Below the pieces are notes generated by a model. The model worked only from the letters and a program-made list of their open reading frames with translations. It was not told the DNA's origin and did no database searches. Positions 10,035-21,207 of a stretch of DNA of 64,000 nt are shown piece after piece; position 1 is the first letter of the stretch, and each line of letters opens with the position of its first letter. Origin of the DNA: Naumovozyma dairenensis CBS 421 (Eukaryota; Ascomycota; Saccharomycetes; Saccharomycetales; Saccharomycetaceae); assembly GCF_000227115.2 (NCBI RefSeq), contig NC_016485.2, positions 596,025 to 660,024 of the forward strand, read 5' to 3'. Position numbers and translations under genes: made by a program.

Positions 10035-10853
10035 GTGCTCGTGGGGTTGCTGGTTTAATTAGCTTTCGTTCGATTGTTAGAACTTGATTCAGGATCGGAA
10101 TATCACTTCCATAAGTTACATCATTTGGCAAAGACTTCTAACGATCTCTGAGAGATAAGTCAACCATGACACTTGGTGATTATTATGCATCAACATCATG
10201 AAGCAGTTTTTGCCAACATTAGTTTCCACGGCAGAATGGACATACGGTCTATGAGGGATTATGTAGAGGAGTATGATTAGTTATATAACTTATATGGTAT
10301 AAATTGTAAAAAGTGGCGAAAACAAACAAAGGAGATATGCCAGATTGAACGGCTTCTTAAAATAATTAAAATGATGAATGTAGATGTCTGGATGCCTATA
10401 GTTATCTCATTTTATATCGTTTGTCATTCCTTCCTTCCTTGTGGGAGAATCTAACATAACCATATCTGGGCAATAGTCCAAAAAAATATATACAGTTTTT
10501 AATTATATCAAAACTTTTAGACCCTGAACTTTTTATAACTTATTGCTGGGAAAAAGTACAGCACCAACCCATATCATATATCCCACTAGTTTAACTTCCT
10601 TTTCTTTCCTATTTATTCTTTTTTGTCCTTATCGAACACTTGAAGCTTTCATCGCATACAGATTCTAGAACAATATCAAGAGATTTAAGCTACTAGTGAA
10701 TTATCTTCCATAACAGCGAGTGAATAAACATAAAAAGGATAGACAGAGAGAAACCAATATAGGACCTAATACTCATAGTATAGCAACTAAGCGAACACCT
10801 CCATACTTCTATCAGACTTCAATCTTTTAACGTTGTTCACAACTCAATTAACC
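10035..10853. other. Intergenic between the thioesterase gene and CLF1
   Basis: 819 bp with no supportable gene. A T/C-rich tract near 10600-10640 looks like CLF1 promoter sequence. I saw no C/D box pair or tRNA. Confidence 0.4.
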
Positions 10854-12977
10854 ATGTCTACACTTCCGTCATCAGAGCCACCTGATCAAATCTCAGCAGA
10901 GAGCATCCTGAAGGATATTTACGCCAAACGTACCCAATTGAAGATCAAGTCCACTACCACCCCAAAAGTTGACATTCTAGATTTGGAAGAGTTAAAGGAA
11001 TTCCAAAGACGTAAACGTACCGAATTTGAAACTTATTTGAAAAGAAACAGACTTGACATGGGACAATGGATCCGATATGGCCAATTTGAAATAGAGCAAC
11101 ATGATTGGAAAAGGGCTCGTTCTGTTTACGAGAGAGCTTTATTGGTTGATAGCTCGTATATACCCCTGTGGATTCGTTATATTGATAATGAATTGAAAAA
11201 TAAATTCATTAATCATGCTAGAAATTTACTGAATAGAGCCATTACTATATTACCAAGAGTGGATAAACTATGGTATAAATATTTGTTTGTAGAGGAATCA
11301 TTACAAAATTGGGATATTGTAAGAGCTTTGTTTAGGAAATGGTGCTTATTGGAGCCAAAATCTAATGCATGGGATTCATTTATTCAATTTGAAATTAGAC
11401 AAGAAAATTGGGAAAATGTTAGGGACGTATTTTCACAATATGTGTTAGTACATCCACAAATTGATACTTGGTTACAATGGGTGAAATTTGAAACTGTCCA
11501 TGGGGATATTGACACTATTAGGAGCGTTTACTCGTTGGCATTAGACACTTTAATCAGTTTTGAAGATAGAAATACATCGTCCCCGGTGCTTCATGATGAT
11601 ATTATAGATCTTATTATATCTTTCGCAAACTGGGAAGCTACTCAATTAGAACTGGAAAGGGTAAGAGCTCTCTATAATATTTCGTTAGATAAATGGCCTG
11701 AAGAGAAGAAATTACAAGATGGTCTCGTTGATTTTGAGAAAAAACATGGTAATACATCTACAATGGAAGAAAGTATTATAGGGAAACGGAAAAGAGAATA
11801 TGAGACGTATTTATTGAAAAATCCTCAAGATTATGATACTTGGTGGTTATATTTTGATCTATTACAAGACAACTTCCCGCATGATATTCTAATACACGCA
11901 TATGATAAATTCCTTGTGGGTTTCACGCAATTTAAACCCAAAGATGGGACAAAAACAATAAAATGGCAACGATATATATATTTATGGATTAGGTATCTAA
12001 TATTTTTGGAATTGGAAACAGATGATATAGAGAAATGTCGAACTTATTACAAGATGTTAATAAATGAAGTAATACCGAATAAAAATTTTACTTTTGGTAA
12101 AATATGGATACTTTATAGTGAATTTGAAATAAGGCATAATGGTTTAACGGAAGCAAGGAAAATTCTAGGGAGGTCAATTGGAATGGTCCCTAAGGATAAA
12201 TTATTCATGAAATATATTGAAATTGAAATGAACTTAAAAGAATTTGATCGTGTAAGGAAACTTTATGAAAAATATCTACAATTCAATCCTGGAAATTTGA
12301 ATACATGGATATCATATATTGAATTAGAAGCGAGTTTAGGTGATGATGAAAGAGTTAGGGCTTTGTATAATATTATTCTTGAGGAAGACAATAAAAATTT
12401 CATTAGCAACTTTTTACCAAATGAATCCAGACTGCAAATGATGAAGAAATTCATTGATTTTGAAACAGAAGAACAAGAATATGATAACGCAAGAGAATTA
12501 TATGAGAAATATTTGAAATTAAGCGACTATTCTCCTGAAATATGGATTTCATTTGCCATGTACCAAAACTCTACACCAACCAAGGAACAACTGCAAGATA
12601 TCAGAGAACGTCTTGAAAATGAAGAAGAAAATGGAAGTGATGAGGAACAAGAGATAGAATTTGAAATTAGTGAAGTTAATAAAGAGAATGCAAGATCAGT
12701 TTTCGAGAAAGCTATTGAATTTTATAAAACACAACATGATACAAAGAGAAGAATATTGATGTTAGAGGCATTTCAAGGATATGAAGAAACGTATGGTACT
12801 GAGGAAACTAAAGAACGTCTTTTGAAGAGAATGCCACAAGTTGTCAAGAAGAGAATAATCGAAGATGATACAGAGAAGGAAGTCATCGATTATATTTTCC
12901 CCGACGATGTCAAGTTGAATAAGAATGCTTCTAAATTTTTAGAACTTGCCAAGAAATGGAGCGAAACTCAAAAATGA
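10854..12977 (+). CDS. CLF1: Clf1/Syf3, HAT-repeat splicing factor (Crooked-neck homolog)
   Basis: Scaffold of the NineTeen complex in the spliceosome, needed for the joining of the tri-snRNP and implicated in replication initiation. 707 residues against 687 in S. cerevisiae. Nearly the whole protein is a run of HAT (half-a-TPR) repeats with the W..Y/F..E and R..YERAL pattern, for example WIRYGQFEIEQHDWKRARSV and YEKYLQFNPGNLNTWISYIE. The C-terminal tail is charged. The frame is open 21 bp further upstream from a TTG, but ATG 10854 (MSTLPSSEPPDQ) is the first Met. Order and strand match S. cerevisiae YLR117C. Confidence 0.94.
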   Translation: MSTLPSSEPPDQISAESILKDIYAKRTQLKIKSTTTPKVDILDLEELKEFQRRKRTEFETYLKRNRLDMGQWIRYGQFEIEQHDWKRARSVYERALLVDSSYIPLWIRYIDNELKNKFINHARNLLNRAITILPRVDKLWYKYLFVEESLQNWDIVRALFRKWCLLEPKSNAWDSFIQFEIRQENWENVRDVFSQYVLVHPQIDTWLQWVKFETVHGDIDTIRSVYSLALDTLISFEDRNTSSPVLHDDIIDLIISFANWEATQLELERVRALYNISLDKWPEEKKLQDGLVDFEKKHGNTSTMEESIIGKRKREYETYLLKNPQDYDTWWLYFDLLQDNFPHDILIHAYDKFLVGFTQFKPKDGTKTIKWQRYIYLWIRYLIFLELETDDIEKCRTYYKMLINEVIPNKNFTFGKIWILYSEFEIRHNGLTEARKILGRSIGMVPKDKLFMKYIEIEMNLKEFDRVRKLYEKYLQFNPGNLNTWISYIELEASLGDDERVRALYNIILEEDNKNFISNFLPNESRLQMMKKFIDFETEEQEYDNARELYEKYLKLSDYSPEIWISFAMYQNSTPTKEQLQDIRERLENEEENGSDEEQEIEFEISEVNKENARSVFEKAIEFYKTQHDTKRRILMLEAFQGYEETYGTEETKERLLKRMPQVVKKRIIEDDTEKEVIDYIFPDDVKLNKNASKFLELAKKWSETQK

Positions 12978-13172
12978 AATTCTTACTATGCATAGACCCT
13001 TATAACCGATGTTTGATTTTTAGTTTTATAATGTGTTTCTAAAAGACGAAAAAAAAATATTATTAGTACAATTTTCAACTTTCTTATCAGAGAGAATTCA
13101 AATTATAGAATTAAATACATACTAATCACTGCCCGCTGGTCGTCAACATTTTTACGGTTCAATTGTATTAAT

Positions 13173-14747
13173 TTATAGACCAGGTGGGCCTCCAATTCCT
13201 GGTGGCGCTTCTGATGGAAAAGGTGAATCTGAATTGGATTGTGAATAATCCGGAAGCCCTGGTGGCGGGCCATATAAACCTGGACTTAATCCTGGTACAG
13301 ACGGTAGTCCAGATGGAGGCGGTTGTGAGGGAAGGGGACCTGCTGTATGAACACCAGGTGGTAAAATATTCGATGCTATCAAAGAATTGCTTGGAAGTGG
13401 TATGGACGGTGTTTCTGATGGAAAGTTTTTTATTGGCAAACTGTTACTTCCATTATTACTATAATCGATACCTGGAGGTAATGCTGGTTCAGGCGTCCTT
13501 TGAGGAGCATATTGCTGTGATGGAGTTGAAAATCTTCCTATGTTTTGTGTAGGATTATTATTATTATGATATCTCGATTGTGACATTGGTCTCTGTTGGT
13601 ATGATCCTGGTCCTCTTTGAAAATTATCTTCCTGATTGTTATTGTTGTCACCACTGTATCTAGAACGAGGTTGCCCAGTCGTGGTTGCTCCCGCTTGATA
13701 TCTTGATTCGATATGCCTTCTCTTAAAAGGCTCAAAGTCATTTCTCCCGTCATTTCTCCCTTCATTTGAAGTTCTAAAACGGCCAGTAGTATTGGAAGCA
13801 TATGACAGCTCTGTTTGAGAAGGAGACGGTCTAGGAGGCAAAGAGATTTTACAATCTCGAGTAGTATGGCCTGTTTGTCCACATCTACGACATGTAACCA
13901 TTTGCGCAAAAGTTTCCTTGTTTGGACAATCATATCTCTTATGACCTTGAAGACCACAAATAGGACAAGGTCGATTATCCTCCCTTAATGTACCGTTCAA
14001 TTCTGCTAGTTCTCTTAGTTGTCCTCTTTTCAAATCATTTTGACCTTCTGGTGAGGTGACTGCTTTAATAACGACATTTTGACAGCATTTAATACCTTTC
14101 TGTATTTTCTCCTCAGTATCAGCTATGATAACACAATGTAAAGGATCAGACATATCATTAGCACCCTTTGGTAGATCTGTGGAACTTTTACCTTCCTTCA
14201 CAGACCCACGCCCTCTAATGGAAATTTTACAACCGGAATCCTCTTGTAACTTCTTCAAAGTATTTCCACGAGGACCTAATAGTAACCCAACAAAATTTAC
14301 ATTAGGATATTGTTCTACAGGAATGTAATACTTATCTTGAAACCTTGTAATTTTTACATAATCACTTGGTGGAACGAAAAATGGTATTGTACGATTAGCA
14401 ATTTCAACCAACCTATGTCTTTCTTCTTCTAATTTTCTTCTATATCTTTGTTCACTAGTATTGATTCTTTTCCCTTGAGCATCGTAAGATGGAGGTGGGG
14501 AAGGAGATCTATTTTTCCTCTTTGGAGGTTCCAGTGCGGCACCACTTCTCAATTTCAGTGTTATTTCTTGGATCCTAAACATTACTTGATAAATGGACAT
14601 CTGTTCTTTGGTAAGTGCACCTGTAATCTTGGTAGGTAATAAAGGTATGAACTTCTTCTTTTCAGTGGGATCTCCCCATAGAGCTTCATTTACCTTTTCA
14701 GATGAGCTACGACCTCGATATTGTTGTTCTCCTTGAGCAGTAGACAT
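13173..14747 (-). CDS. MSL5: Branchpoint-binding protein Msl5/BBP (SF1 homolog)
   Basis: Binds the intron branchpoint sequence and bridges it to U1 snRNP and Mud2 in the commitment complex. 524 residues against 476 in S. cerevisiae. The order is: an N-terminal helix-hairpin segment ([19 protein letters not shown]); a KH-QUA2 RNA-binding domain with the [18 protein letters not shown] loop (about 150-260); two CCHC zinc knuckles, [14 protein letters not shown] and [14 protein letters not shown]; then a Gln/Asn/Arg-rich stretch and a proline-rich PPG tail like the one that contacts Prp40. The extra length is in the linker and tail. It is convergent with CLF1. Confidence 0.95.
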   Translation of the reverse strand: MSTAQGEQQYRGRSSSEKVNEALWGDPTEKKKFIPLLPTKITGALTKEQMSIYQVMFRIQEITLKLRSGAALEPPKRKNRSPSPPPSYDAQGKRINTSEQRYRRKLEEERHRLVEIANRTIPFFVPPSDYVKITRFQDKYYIPVEQYPNVNFVGLLLGPRGNTLKKLQEDSGCKISIRGRGSVKEGKSSTDLPKGANDMSDPLHCVIIADTEEKIQKGIKCCQNVVIKAVTSPEGQNDLKRGQLRELAELNGTLREDNRPCPICGLQGHKRYDCPNKETFAQMVTCRRCGQTGHTTRDCKISLPPRPSPSQTELSYASNTTGRFRTSNEGRNDGRNDFEPFKRRHIESRYQAGATTTGQPRSRYSGDNNNNQEDNFQRGPGSYQQRPMSQSRYHNNNNPTQNIGRFSTPSQQYAPQRTPEPALPPGIDYSNNGSNSLPIKNFPSETPSIPLPSNSLIASNILPPGVHTAGPLPSQPPPSGLPSVPGLSPGLYGPPPGLPDYSQSNSDSPFPSEAPPGIGGPPGL

Positions 14748-15119
14748 AGGTGTAATGGTTAAATATTTTGATTGGGGTTTGAGGTCTACCGTATGGCCTT
14801 TTATTTCTCTTCTTTTTCAGCCAAAACTCTTGAGCATTCCTCTTGTCCTGTTTTTTTTTAACTAGCATTTTTTTGACAGAAGTACTTTTTTTATAAAGCT
14901 TTTTTCATTATTTAGAAGAAAGAGAAAATTAATTTTTGGAAAATGAAAAAATTACTAAGACATTTTTGGAATAAAAACAAGACAGAAAAAGGGAAAGGAA
15001 GTATATCAGAGCTTTATATTGCTCTAGTAGTGGTGTTTAGATTGTATAATTTTATAAGATGGTGTAACTTTCTATATTATTTTTTATGATACGTAACATC
15101 TATATAACAAAAATCTATA
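14748..15119. other. Promoter of MSL5 and 3' end of CFT2
   Basis: 372 bp between two minus-strand genes. AT-rich with poly(T)/poly(A) tracts; no further gene seen. Confidence 0.4.
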
Positions 15120-17660
15120 CTATATTTTCGCCAACATTTCAGTGACGGATTTCTTGACAAGTTGGAACAACTCAGATGGCGGTCCATCTATAACGGTCTC
15201 ACCATCACTTATCTTACGAACGGTGACTTTATTATCCACTACTAATGTCCCTTCACCTTTGAATTCTGCTACATGATTTTTCGCCGTTAAATTTCTTTTC
15301 AATTCCACAAGTCTCACGTCACCCACTGATAATGCACCACTCGCGTGAACTTTAGTCATACTATTTAGTGGTTTCAATATTAACTTATTTTTCGTATTTT
15401 GTTGTATCTTCGTAGCTTGTGTCGCTGTTGCATTCGGAATTTCTTTCACGAGATGTCCCGTTACATGGGCAATCGTATAACCGTCACTAATTCTTTGCCA
15501 ATTTAATATTTGATCCAATTCTGGATCAATGGAGATATCAAAAGCTTTAATGGATGTTGTGAACTCCGTGGGTTTGTTCAATGGAAGAGCTGTGACATCA
15601 ACACCCTTCTTAACTAAGATTTTCATTAATGTGCGATCTTGAATTTTATCTGGGCCAAACAAAATAAGTTTCCTTGGCTTTAATGATGGCCAAATTACTG
15701 AGGCAGACCTTTGATCTACGAGACTTTCTAAATTGATGTATGAAATGGAACAATTAATGATATGGTTCTTTTTAGTTAATGTTCTTTTTTGTGGTGTATT
15801 ATCCGTTTTCAAAAAATCTATATTGTCAAAATTTGGTTGAATGAAAGAACTATCCGTGATTGTATTGTTGTTATTTTGATTAAGTTTTTCTTTTTTAGTA
15901 AATTGAGCAACAGGCATATTCATATCCTCGGTATCTTGTCCCTTATTTTGTAGACGGTCTATACGTCTTTTCTTGGTCAGTTCTGATTCAAAGTCTTTAT
16001 CATCTTCATCATCTTTCGGTATCAACATGGTAAAATCGATAACCGTACCATAATCATCTGTTTTCAACTTTGTAGGGTAAAATTGGAACATTTTGGATTT
16101 TGGTGGAAGATTTGGTTGAATTATTATATCTACTGGGGTATGAATTCTTTTAGCATATAAAGCTTTGGAACTTAATGCGTCGTCTTCGTCTTCGTCCTCC
16201 TCTTCATCTTCCTCCTCCTCATCTGCATTAGTTAAATCTATTATACTACTCTTCCGACTTGCATCCAATATACTATCTTTTCCATGCAAATCAAGTGTTA
16301 ATATTTTATCTTTATGTTTGCCTCTTTTTATTGATTCTATAATTAATTTTTCTTTATTCTTTCTTTCCTCTAGAACTGATTTATACTCCGATAATTCTTC
16401 GTCATTTAAGGGATCGAGCTGTATGTTGTGTACTGATATGGTTTTATTGAATTTTATAAGGTCTCCTTCTTTTACCTTTTGTTCTTCCCAACATTCTTTC
16501 ATATTCTGTAGTATACCATTGTTCATGTTTGATGTTAAGAGTATTGTTGTTTTATTTTGATGTTGTGATTTGCTATCACATAGATGCGCAACAGTCTCGT
16601 CGAGCAAGATATCTACATTGGAAACCAGACAAATTTTTGAATTTGGATATTTCGACAATTCATCAGACGTAACAACTTTAAATCTATTTCCCAAATCAAA
16701 CGGCGACGGATTTGAACTCCTCGATTCCCAAGTTTTCAACAACGAACTGGACAACCATTCCAACATGGATTTCGTATAAGTTAAGGCTCTCCCTTTCGAA
16801 TAAGACACAAGTAAAACAGGTAAATGTTTATAAAACGGGTTCTTCCCGTTTTCAAAAAGGAACTCATGAATTATAACCAGGATATCCAAGAATTTCCCAC
16901 TTCCCATTTCTACCGGGATCAACACACTCCCGTTATTATTCAAACTATTCCATACGGTTCCCTTAAACAACTTAACACGTCTCTTGAAGGGATCTATGGA
17001 CCCAAATTTATCCAATGTAGTAATGACACCGGATGGTTTCAGTAAACTCGCTAGTGGTTTCCCCGTCGTTTGATCCAACAATGACGCGGGGTTCAATATC
17101 GAGTCTCTGGTATGATTCCAACGATGTACATATATCAACTTTTCTGAGTATGTGGAAATGGACCAAATAGTACCACCAGGGTTTGACCCCGAATTATACG
17201 CTATTAACGACAATCCATCAAATTTCGATCGAAGGTCAACCGTTTGAGAATATTTTAAAATGGAGATATGGTCGAATGATTTTTCTATGTCCTCGAGGTC
17301 TAGCCTATTTGTGTTGTAAGGGCCTATTATTCCCTTGGATGCGTATGATTCAATCATAGATACACGGCCTAAGTTGGCGATGGGTAAGGTGGAATATACT
17401 TCAATTCTTGATTTAAAATGAGATAGGAAGTTTGTGTAAAGTAACGTGTAGGCTCCTAGACATTCACCGGTGGGTTGGGATAGTAGTATTATGTCTACTT
17501 CAGGAATGACGTTGGTCCAATAACGGACACTATCTTCGTATGACACGGCGGAGCTGGCCCAACCAGGGTCTATTAGGATGGTAACAACATTATCAAATTT
17601 CAGGAGAGTACCGACAGTTTGACCAGATCCATCATCACAACAGCTAACTTTGTAAGTCAT
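15120..17660 (-). CDS. CFT2: Cleavage/polyadenylation factor subunit Cft2/Ydh1 (CPSF-100 homolog)
   Basis: CPF subunit that helps recognise and position pre-mRNA 3' ends. 846 residues against 859 in S. cerevisiae. It has the metallo-beta-lactamase plus beta-CASP fold of CPSF-100: N-terminal VTILIDPGWAS, VDIILLSQPTGECLGAYTLL, and the C-terminal KLILFGPDKIQDRTL and VGDVRLVELKRNL blocks. The zinc-binding HXHXDH signature of the nuclease Ysh1 is not present; the corresponding site reads LSQPTGECLG, so it is an inactive paralog as known for the family. A low-complexity acidic insert (EEEDEEEDEDEDD, near residue 490) interrupts the beta-CASP part. Confidence 0.93.
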   Translation of the reverse strand: MTYKVSCCDDGSGQTVGTLLKFDNVVTILIDPGWASSAVSYEDSVRYWTNVIPEVDIILLSQPTGECLGAYTLLYTNFLSHFKSRIEVYSTLPIANLGRVSMIESYASKGIIGPYNTNRLDLEDIEKSFDHISILKYSQTVDLRSKFDGLSLIAYNSGSNPGGTIWSISTYSEKLIYVHRWNHTRDSILNPASLLDQTTGKPLASLLKPSGVITTLDKFGSIDPFKRRVKLFKGTVWNSLNNNGSVLIPVEMGSGKFLDILVIIHEFLFENGKNPFYKHLPVLLVSYSKGRALTYTKSMLEWLSSSLLKTWESRSSNPSPFDLGNRFKVVTSDELSKYPNSKICLVSNVDILLDETVAHLCDSKSQHQNKTTILLTSNMNNGILQNMKECWEEQKVKEGDLIKFNKTISVHNIQLDPLNDEELSEYKSVLEERKNKEKLIIESIKRGKHKDKILTLDLHGKDSILDASRKSSIIDLTNADEEEEDEEEDEDEDDALSSKALYAKRIHTPVDIIIQPNLPPKSKMFQFYPTKLKTDDYGTVIDFTMLIPKDDEDDKDFESELTKKRRIDRLQNKGQDTEDMNMPVAQFTKKEKLNQNNNNTITDSSFIQPNFDNIDFLKTDNTPQKRTLTKKNHIINCSISYINLESLVDQRSASVIWPSLKPRKLILFGPDKIQDRTLMKILVKKGVDVTALPLNKPTEFTTSIKAFDISIDPELDQILNWQRISDGYTIAHVTGHLVKEIPNATATQATKIQQNTKNKLILKPLNSMTKVHASGALSVGDVRLVELKRNLTAKNHVAEFKGEGTLVVDNKVTVRKISDGETVIDGPPSELFQLVKKSVTEMLAKI

Positions 17661-18253
17661 AGGAACGCTATATTAGTTGTCGTTATTGAAAAGGATAAGC
17701 AGTAATAGCGCCCAAAACTTGTCCTAATGCAATTGATTCAAAATTAATAGAAAACAGAACCAAAACACAGAAATGTTTTTTCTCCGTATAGCAATCTTAT
17801 AATCTTCCTTTGACGAAGCAGAAAGGTCAGAAGTGGCCACAAACTGGGGTATCCCGTCCATTCACCATAAGTAGTAATACCTTCTCAAGAATAGAACTAA
17901 AAACCAAACAAAATTTCCAAATTTTTCAAAAAAATATCTTCAAGAACCCTACTAGGTTTTTGTTAAGGGTTTTTATATGTAACCCTACTCTTTTGCTTAG
18001 GGCACATTTCTATTGCGAAACTGACAATAGAATGAAAACAATACTAATAATACGTAGACTATATTATGGATAAGAATTTTGGAGTTAATCTCTGATTGTC
18101 AGAGGATAAAGGGTGCTGCTTTTTTAGATCATATTAATGGGGACCTGAACCTGACATCTGTTGTTGTTGTTGTTGTTTTTTTTGCTGCTTCTGCTTCTTA
18201 TCGCCATTCTTTTAAGTGCTACCTAAGACAATTATCATTTTTTTATATTGAGA
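17661..18253. other. Divergent promoter region CFT2/AVL9
   Basis: 593 bp shared upstream region. A GTT-type trinucleotide tract (about 18160-18180) and T-rich runs precede AVL9. Small ORFs here have no recognisable similarity. Confidence 0.4.
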
Positions 18254-20722
18254 ATGGGTAATATAGACAATAGATCAACCATACTGGCAGCATGCCTAGT
18301 GGATTTCCATCATAAACGAGGCCCAGAAGTGGAATATTGGTACGGGTTACCGAAAGATACCAATACTTCCCAATTATGGCCGAATTTGCCCTTCCAGGCA
18401 TTACCGGATGGATCACATTCATTCAAAGAAACGTTTGCATATTTCACATTATTATACAATGAAAAGAAGAAATGTGGTCCCAAGAGTAACAGTGGTGCTA
18501 CTGATATACCCGAGGAGGAGTTACAAGATTATACTACGTTCTTCGCTGTATCATGTTCAAGACAAATAGATAGTGATAAGTTGATACATAAAAGTAAAGA
18601 TATCACGAGATCCACGGTACAGAAAGCAATAGTGATCATATCGAGACAACCTATCTTTGGACAAATTAAAGATAAATTGAGTATCGTCACGAATGCGTTC
18701 TTCTTACAGTATGATTTCAATGATAAAAGTATCATCGTGTCATTGTATGAAAGTTTAAAATCGATGTACAGTAACCAATCACCGTCATTATCACCAACGA
18801 GTGTTATACAAGAAAGGAATAACTCCGAAAATAGACTTTATATCGGACTATGTCTTCGGAAAATAATCTATGATTTTAAGAAAGATGTACTATTGATACT
18901 AAAGGCTTTATTGCTAGAACGTAAGATAATATTTTATGGTAGTGATGTGGAAACTTTATGTAATTTACAATTTGGACTAATCAGTTTAATACCGAATTTA
19001 TTGTCGAACTTACAAAATTGTGGGAGCCCGCAATTATTCAAAGATTTCTCACATATGGAGGTGGTTACATCATTTAAATCAAGTGACAGACAATCCATAA
19101 TTAGGTTCTTAGGTTTACCTTTACAAATTTTTGAAAAAGGTGGGATGTTTTCTCCGTATACTCCTTTACAACAATTGAATGATATTAAATCAAAAGTTAC
19201 GGAATTCTTCGTCATTGGTACCTCGAACTCATTATTGTCTGAGCAAAGAAATGAATTATGTGACGTTTTCATTAATGTAGATGACAAAACAGTGGAAGTG
19301 ATAAATAAATCATTACAACCGATCTTACAATTAACCTCATACGATAAGAAATGGATTGAGTCCATTTCAAGCATAGTGATCAACACATGGAACGAAAATG
19401 ATGAAGAAACTCCCAAGACATCTGAATATGAAGGTAGTGAGGATTTTATAAGATGGCAATTTGAAGATTATTTCACATGTCTATTATCATCAGCAAAGCT
19501 ATACGACTACTTAAATAAATATAAGGATAATGCAGAAATCTTACAATCCATCCCTGAACAAATGATCGAATCAAACCCAGCTTACCTTTTTAATATACAT
19601 TGGATAAATGAATGGGGTAAGACACAAAATTATCATATCTTCAATAATATTACTGATGATAGACTGTTTGATTTATTTCCGCCAAAACATGTCTATAACG
19701 GTGTAGATACATTTAAAATTTTACAGAAAAAATTCATAACAACATTTCAAAATTTGAAAATTAATAACAACACCAATGTATCAGAATCCAAGAGAAGTAA
19801 TGGCGATTTATCATTGTCAAAAGTCTCAACGCACGATTCATCTAATGATGTCGCATCATTTGCATCATCAAATAAAGAAATGTCATCATCATCGACATCA
19901 AATGTATGGTCGACATGGAAAGACTACTTTAAAAATAAATCCAAGGCTAATAAGCTTGATAGAGAAGAAGAGAAAGAGAAAGATAACGGAATGTCAAGAA
20001 CTTTGAGTACTAATAGTAGCCAACATTCTACTGGGAAGAAATCAATACGATCAGCAAGATCAGAAAGGCAAGAGAATCCTGCTAAGAAAGTATTTGAGAA
20101 TGCATTGATTGGGTTAGGTATTCATCAGGATAATAGGCAGAAGAAAGAAAATGGAACCGACACTACGGCTAGTACTAACGATACTGAGGACATTGACGAT
20201 GACAGCGATGCCGAAAGTGTTCCGGCATCTGAGCCTGTTATTGTTGATATGGCTGAAGTTAAAATGGATTATTCATCCGAATTAGATGCAAAACAAAAGA
20301 AACGTGTCCATGGTAAGAAGCAAGATGATGAGGAGGATAATAATAACGAAATATTAGATATATATGGCACCGAAGATGAAGACGAAGATGAAGACGAAGA
20401 CGAAGACGAAGACGAAGACGAAGACGAAGACGAAGACGAAGACGAAGACGAAGACGAAGACGAAGATGAAGACGAAGATGAAGATGAAGATGAAGATGAA
20501 GACGAAGACGAAGACGAAAATAAAGACGAAGACGAAGACGAAAATAAAGAATCAGAAGTAGATGAGGACATTGACAGCAATGATAATGAGCCGAATGACA
20601 GCACTGGATCTGAAGATGATATTGCAGAAGATGATATTGCAGGAGATGAATCCGGAGAGGAAAGTGATAGAGAAGATCAAGAGAATGACGAAGAAAGTTT
20701 GAAGGCTACAGAACAGGATTGA
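18254..20722 (+). CDS. AVL9: Avl9, late-secretory/exocytic transport protein (DENN-related)
   Basis: Conserved protein acting in Golgi-to-surface traffic; in S. cerevisiae it is essential when VPS1 and APL2 are missing. 822 residues against 764. The Avl9/DENN-like domain fills about residues 8-460: LAACLVDFHHKRGPEVEYWYG, then LKALLLERKIIFYGSDVETL and PYTPLQQLNDIK. A serine-rich middle part follows (about 510-600). The C-terminal quarter is extremely acidic, with an almost pure Asp-Glu repeat between about 707 and 765. The first ATG at 18254 (MGNIDNRS) is used; the frame is open only 6 bp upstream, from a TTG. The expanded acidic repeat accounts for much of the extra length. Confidence 0.93.
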   Translation: MGNIDNRSTILAACLVDFHHKRGPEVEYWYGLPKDTNTSQLWPNLPFQALPDGSHSFKETFAYFTLLYNEKKKCGPKSNSGATDIPEEELQDYTTFFAVSCSRQIDSDKLIHKSKDITRSTVQKAIVIISRQPIFGQIKDKLSIVTNAFFLQYDFNDKSIIVSLYESLKSMYSNQSPSLSPTSVIQERNNSENRLYIGLCLRKIIYDFKKDVLLILKALLLERKIIFYGSDVETLCNLQFGLISLIPNLLSNLQNCGSPQLFKDFSHMEVVTSFKSSDRQSIIRFLGLPLQIFEKGGMFSPYTPLQQLNDIKSKVTEFFVIGTSNSLLSEQRNELCDVFINVDDKTVEVINKSLQPILQLTSYDKKWIESISSIVINTWNENDEETPKTSEYEGSEDFIRWQFEDYFTCLLSSAKLYDYLNKYKDNAEILQSIPEQMIESNPAYLFNIHWINEWGKTQNYHIFNNITDDRLFDLFPPKHVYNGVDTFKILQKKFITTFQNLKINNNTNVSESKRSNGDLSLSKVSTHDSSNDVASFASSNKEMSSSSTSNVWSTWKDYFKNKSKANKLDREEEKEKDNGMSRTLSTNSSQHSTGKKSIRSARSERQENPAKKVFENALIGLGIHQDNRQKKENGTDTTASTNDTEDIDDDSDAESVPASEPVIVDMAEVKMDYSSELDAKQKKRVHGKKQDDEEDNNNEILDIYGTEDEDEDEDEDEDEDEDEDEDEDEDEDEDEDEDEDEDEDEDEDEDEDEDENKDEDEDENKESEVDEDIDSNDNEPNDSTGSEDDIAEDDIAGDESGEESDREDQENDEESLKATEQD
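20372..20543 (+). repeat. GAAGAC hexamer microsatellite coding for (Glu-Asp)n in AVL9
   Basis: About 170 bp of tandem GAAGAC/GAAGAT units in phase with the reading frame, broken only by a few AAT/AAA codons near the end. The units are so uniform at the DNA level that recent slippage is likely. Confidence 0.9.
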
Positions 20723-21134
20723 ATACATGTGTCAATCCTGTTCACTTATACGATAATATGTTATATATTTCAAAAATTATTATATAGAAAAATCACAAAA
20801 TACCCTTATAGAATTCATACATTATCACTTGCATTGTTATTATATTTGTGAGAGGTAGTTCTCGACGTAGATCAACTCAGAAAATCTGTGAGCGCGCCAT
20901 TTAATAACCTTTTTCCAGAGCAGACAACCAATCATTCGCTTATGTAAAAACGCATATGTACATTTTCATTCGGAAGGAACTTGGCTAATAACATATATTA
21001 AAAAGGACACAATGTAGAGACATGGTCCATTTGAAGTTACAACTACTAAAACCACTCCCCTTGAAACTCGTCAACAAGTGATTCAATATCAAACTAAAAA
21101 GAAAAACATACTCTGTTAAAAGCAAAAAATAATC
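20723..21134. other. Intergenic AVL9 to tRNA-Arg
   Basis: No gene seen. It contains the AVL9 3' end and the Pol III termination side of the tRNA; a T-rich run on the minus strand lies just beyond the tRNA (21125-21130). Confidence 0.4.
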
Positions 21135-21207
21135 CTTCCCCGCCAGGACTTGAACCTGGAATCTTCTGGTTCGTAGCCAGACGCCGTGACCATTGGGCCA
21201 CGAGGAA
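21135..21207 (-). tRNA. tRNA-Arg (anticodon ACG)
   Basis: A 73-nt cloverleaf without intron. The 5' arm TTCCTCG pairs with CGGGGAA, the anticodon loop contains CTACGAA, and the T loop has GGTTCAAGTCC, which also serves as the B box. The sequence appears the same as S. cerevisiae tRNA-Arg(ACG). From memory, one of those genes also lies between HOG1 and AVL9, so its position is conserved. Confidence 0.95.

Noticed and set aside
20269..20604. Poly-serine minus-strand ORF
   Set aside because: Antisense of the AVL9 Asp-Glu repeat.
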